From NCBI GenBank assembly GCA_003484585.1, contig DNBZ01000374.1, forward strand, positions 1-7,613: a DNA stretch of 7,613 bases, written 5' to 3'. This document shows, in pieces, positions 6,711-7,613 of the stretch (its first letter is position 1; each line of letters opens with the position of its first letter). The translations under genes were made by a program, and so were the position numbers. Under the pieces are notes generated by a model. The model had not been told where the DNA came from, ran no database searches, and worked only from the letters and a program-made list of their open reading frames with translations. Source of the stretch: Bacteroidota bacterium (GTDB lineage: Bacteria > Bacteroidota > Bacteroidia > NS11-12g > UBA9320).

Positions 6711-7613
6711 TTATTGAAAAAAACGTTCCAAACTGCTCTTTGTTAGTTTTACGATTATAGGTAAGCCATTAGCTGTATGTGTGTGCTGCTTACAGTGCAA
6801 TAAATCATGCACTAGCGTCTCCATCTCCTTTATTTCTAGGCTTTTGCCTGCCTTTATGGCAGCGTTCTTAGCTGCAGCTTGTTTCAAGGCTTCCTTTTTA
6901 TTTATTTTGAGCTCTTGGTAGTTAGTTTTGAAATCATCTAAGATTTGCACTACGATACTAGCCCCATCTTCTTTGCTTAGTTCAGATGGTAATCCATTGA
7001 TTATTATCACATTCTTGCCAAATTCACTCGTATCAAACCCCATCGCATTTATATCACTTTGCATCTCTAGGTAGAGGTTCATATCTGCAAGTGACAATTC
7101 TACGGTACGCGGAAAGAGTAGTTGCTGTGAGGCGATAGTTTGTTTTGCCTCATATCGCTCAAATAAGATCTGTGCGTGAGCTCTATGTTGATTTATAAGA
7201 GAAAGTTCGCCTTCTATTTTGGCTACTATAAAGGTATTATCTACTTGAAAAATGCCGCCAATATCTGCAGACTGGACGGGCTGTTCTTCTTGCGATGTGA
7301 ATATATCTGGCTGCCTAGTAGTAGGTATAGGTGTATTGAGCAGGTCATCTAGTTTTTCCCAGCTGGTGGTTACTCGTGGTTTGGGTGTTTCAAAAGGATT
7401 GAAACGACCATCTGGCTGCGTTACGTGTAGTCGTGGTGCTGTAGGGTTACTGTTTATAGCATTGCTAAGCTGACTTGCCGTAGGCACTACGAAATGAGCT
7501 CCTAGAGTTTTTTTTACTACAGACTGCAGCAGCGTGTACACGTATCTCCCATCTTCAAACTTTACTTCGTGCTTAGTAGGGTGTATATTTACGTCTATTT
7601 TGGCTGGGTCTAC
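6711..7613 (-). CDS. mutL: DNA mismatch repair protein MutL, C-terminal 300 residues (partial, start outside window)
   Basis: The frame is open to the window edge, and the first visible residues are VDPAKIDVNIHPTKHEVKF, the conserved end of the MutL/PMS GHKL ATPase-transducer region. This identifies the gene; a GTG at 7541 is an internal valine codon, not a start. MutL couples MutS mismatch recognition to strand processing and dimerises through its C-terminal domain. Visible residues about 45-115 form a Pro/Thr-rich flexible linker. The C-terminal dimerisation domain follows (from about 119, IFQVDNTFIVAKIEGELSLI) and runs to the end. The endonuclease signature DQHA(x)2E(x)4E is replaced by NQHRAHAQILFERYE (141-155), the ACHxAxK segment reads AAKNAAIK (247-254), and the CPHGRP segment reads ANGLP (281-285). 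The metal-dependent nicking activity of most non-enterobacterial MutLs is therefore probably absent. It is the first visible gene of the five-gene minus-strand run. Confidence 0.95.
   Translation of the reverse strand, partial: VDPAKIDVNIHPTKHEVKFEDGRYVYTLLQSVVKKTLGAHFVVPTASQLSNAINSNPTAPRLHVTQPDGRFNPFETPKPRVTTSWEKLDDLLNTPIPTTRQPDIFTSQEEQPVQSADIGGIFQVDNTFIVAKIEGELSLINQHRAHAQILFERYEAKQTIASQQLLFPRTVELSLADMNLYLEMQSDINAMGFDTSEFGKNVIIINGLPSELSKEDGASIVVQILDDFKTNYQELKINKKEALKQAAAKNAAIKAGKSLEIKEMETLVHDLLHCKQHTHTANGLPIIVKLTKSSLERFFQ

Noticed and set aside
7252..7473. Plus-strand 73-residue open frame opposite the MutL linker
   Set aside because: It is antisense to the Pro/Thr-rich linker of MutL, which explains its odd composition; no domain is visible.
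7539..7541. GTG as the start of a stand-alone 276-residue protein
   Set aside because: The frame stays open upstream to the window edge and encodes the MutL signature DVNIHPTKHEVKF, so the GTG is an internal valine codon.
4159..7613. A defence or mobile island built from MutL, rhomboids and the nuclease-fold protein
   Set aside because: No integrase, transposase, repeats or compositional break is visible; the run looks like ordinary conserved chromosomal gene order in Bacteroidota.

Overview
The window looks like chromosomal DNA from a member of the Bacteroidota, most likely near Flavobacteriales or related lineages. The evidence is a TonB-dependent receptor with an N-terminal carboxypeptidase-regulatory-like domain, paired with a DUF4249-type lipoprotein; AT-rich DNA with heavy use of ATA and AGA codons; starts without clear Shine-Dalgarno sequences; and a gene run mutL - rhomboid - rhomboid - endonuclease/exonuclease/phosphatase protein - O-methyltransferase. 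The lineage call rests on family recognition, not on a marker gene search.

Plus strand, 1-3475: the end of a saccharopine/alanine dehydrogenase-like oxidoreductase (1-210), an 82-nt spacer with an imperfect inverted repeat, then a two-gene unit. That unit is an outer-membrane TonB-dependent receptor (293-2668) followed 3 nt later by a DUF4249-type lipoprotein (2672-3475). The pair probably forms an outer-membrane uptake complex for an unidentified ligand. It is not a SusC/SusD pair.

Minus strand, 7613 down to 3510: five genes packed head to tail with gaps of 8, 4, -1 and 4 nt, almost certainly one transcript. In transcription order they are the C-terminal 300 residues of MutL (mismatch repair), two different rhomboid-family intramembrane serine proteases with intact Ser/His dyads, a membrane-anchored endonuclease/exonuclease/phosphatase-fold protein whose catalytic domain is predicted to face the periplasm, and a class I SAM-dependent O-methyltransferase. 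The two units converge at 3476-3509, where a small hairpin overlapping the DUF4249 stop codon may act as a terminator for both directions.

There is no mobile element, CRISPR array, tRNA or rRNA, and no clearly new system. The points most worth a second look are the loss of the canonical endonuclease metal-binding motifs in the MutL C-terminal domain, the linkage of two active rhomboids with a membrane-tethered phosphodiesterase/nuclease-fold protein, and the unknown cargo of the receptor/DUF4249 pair.
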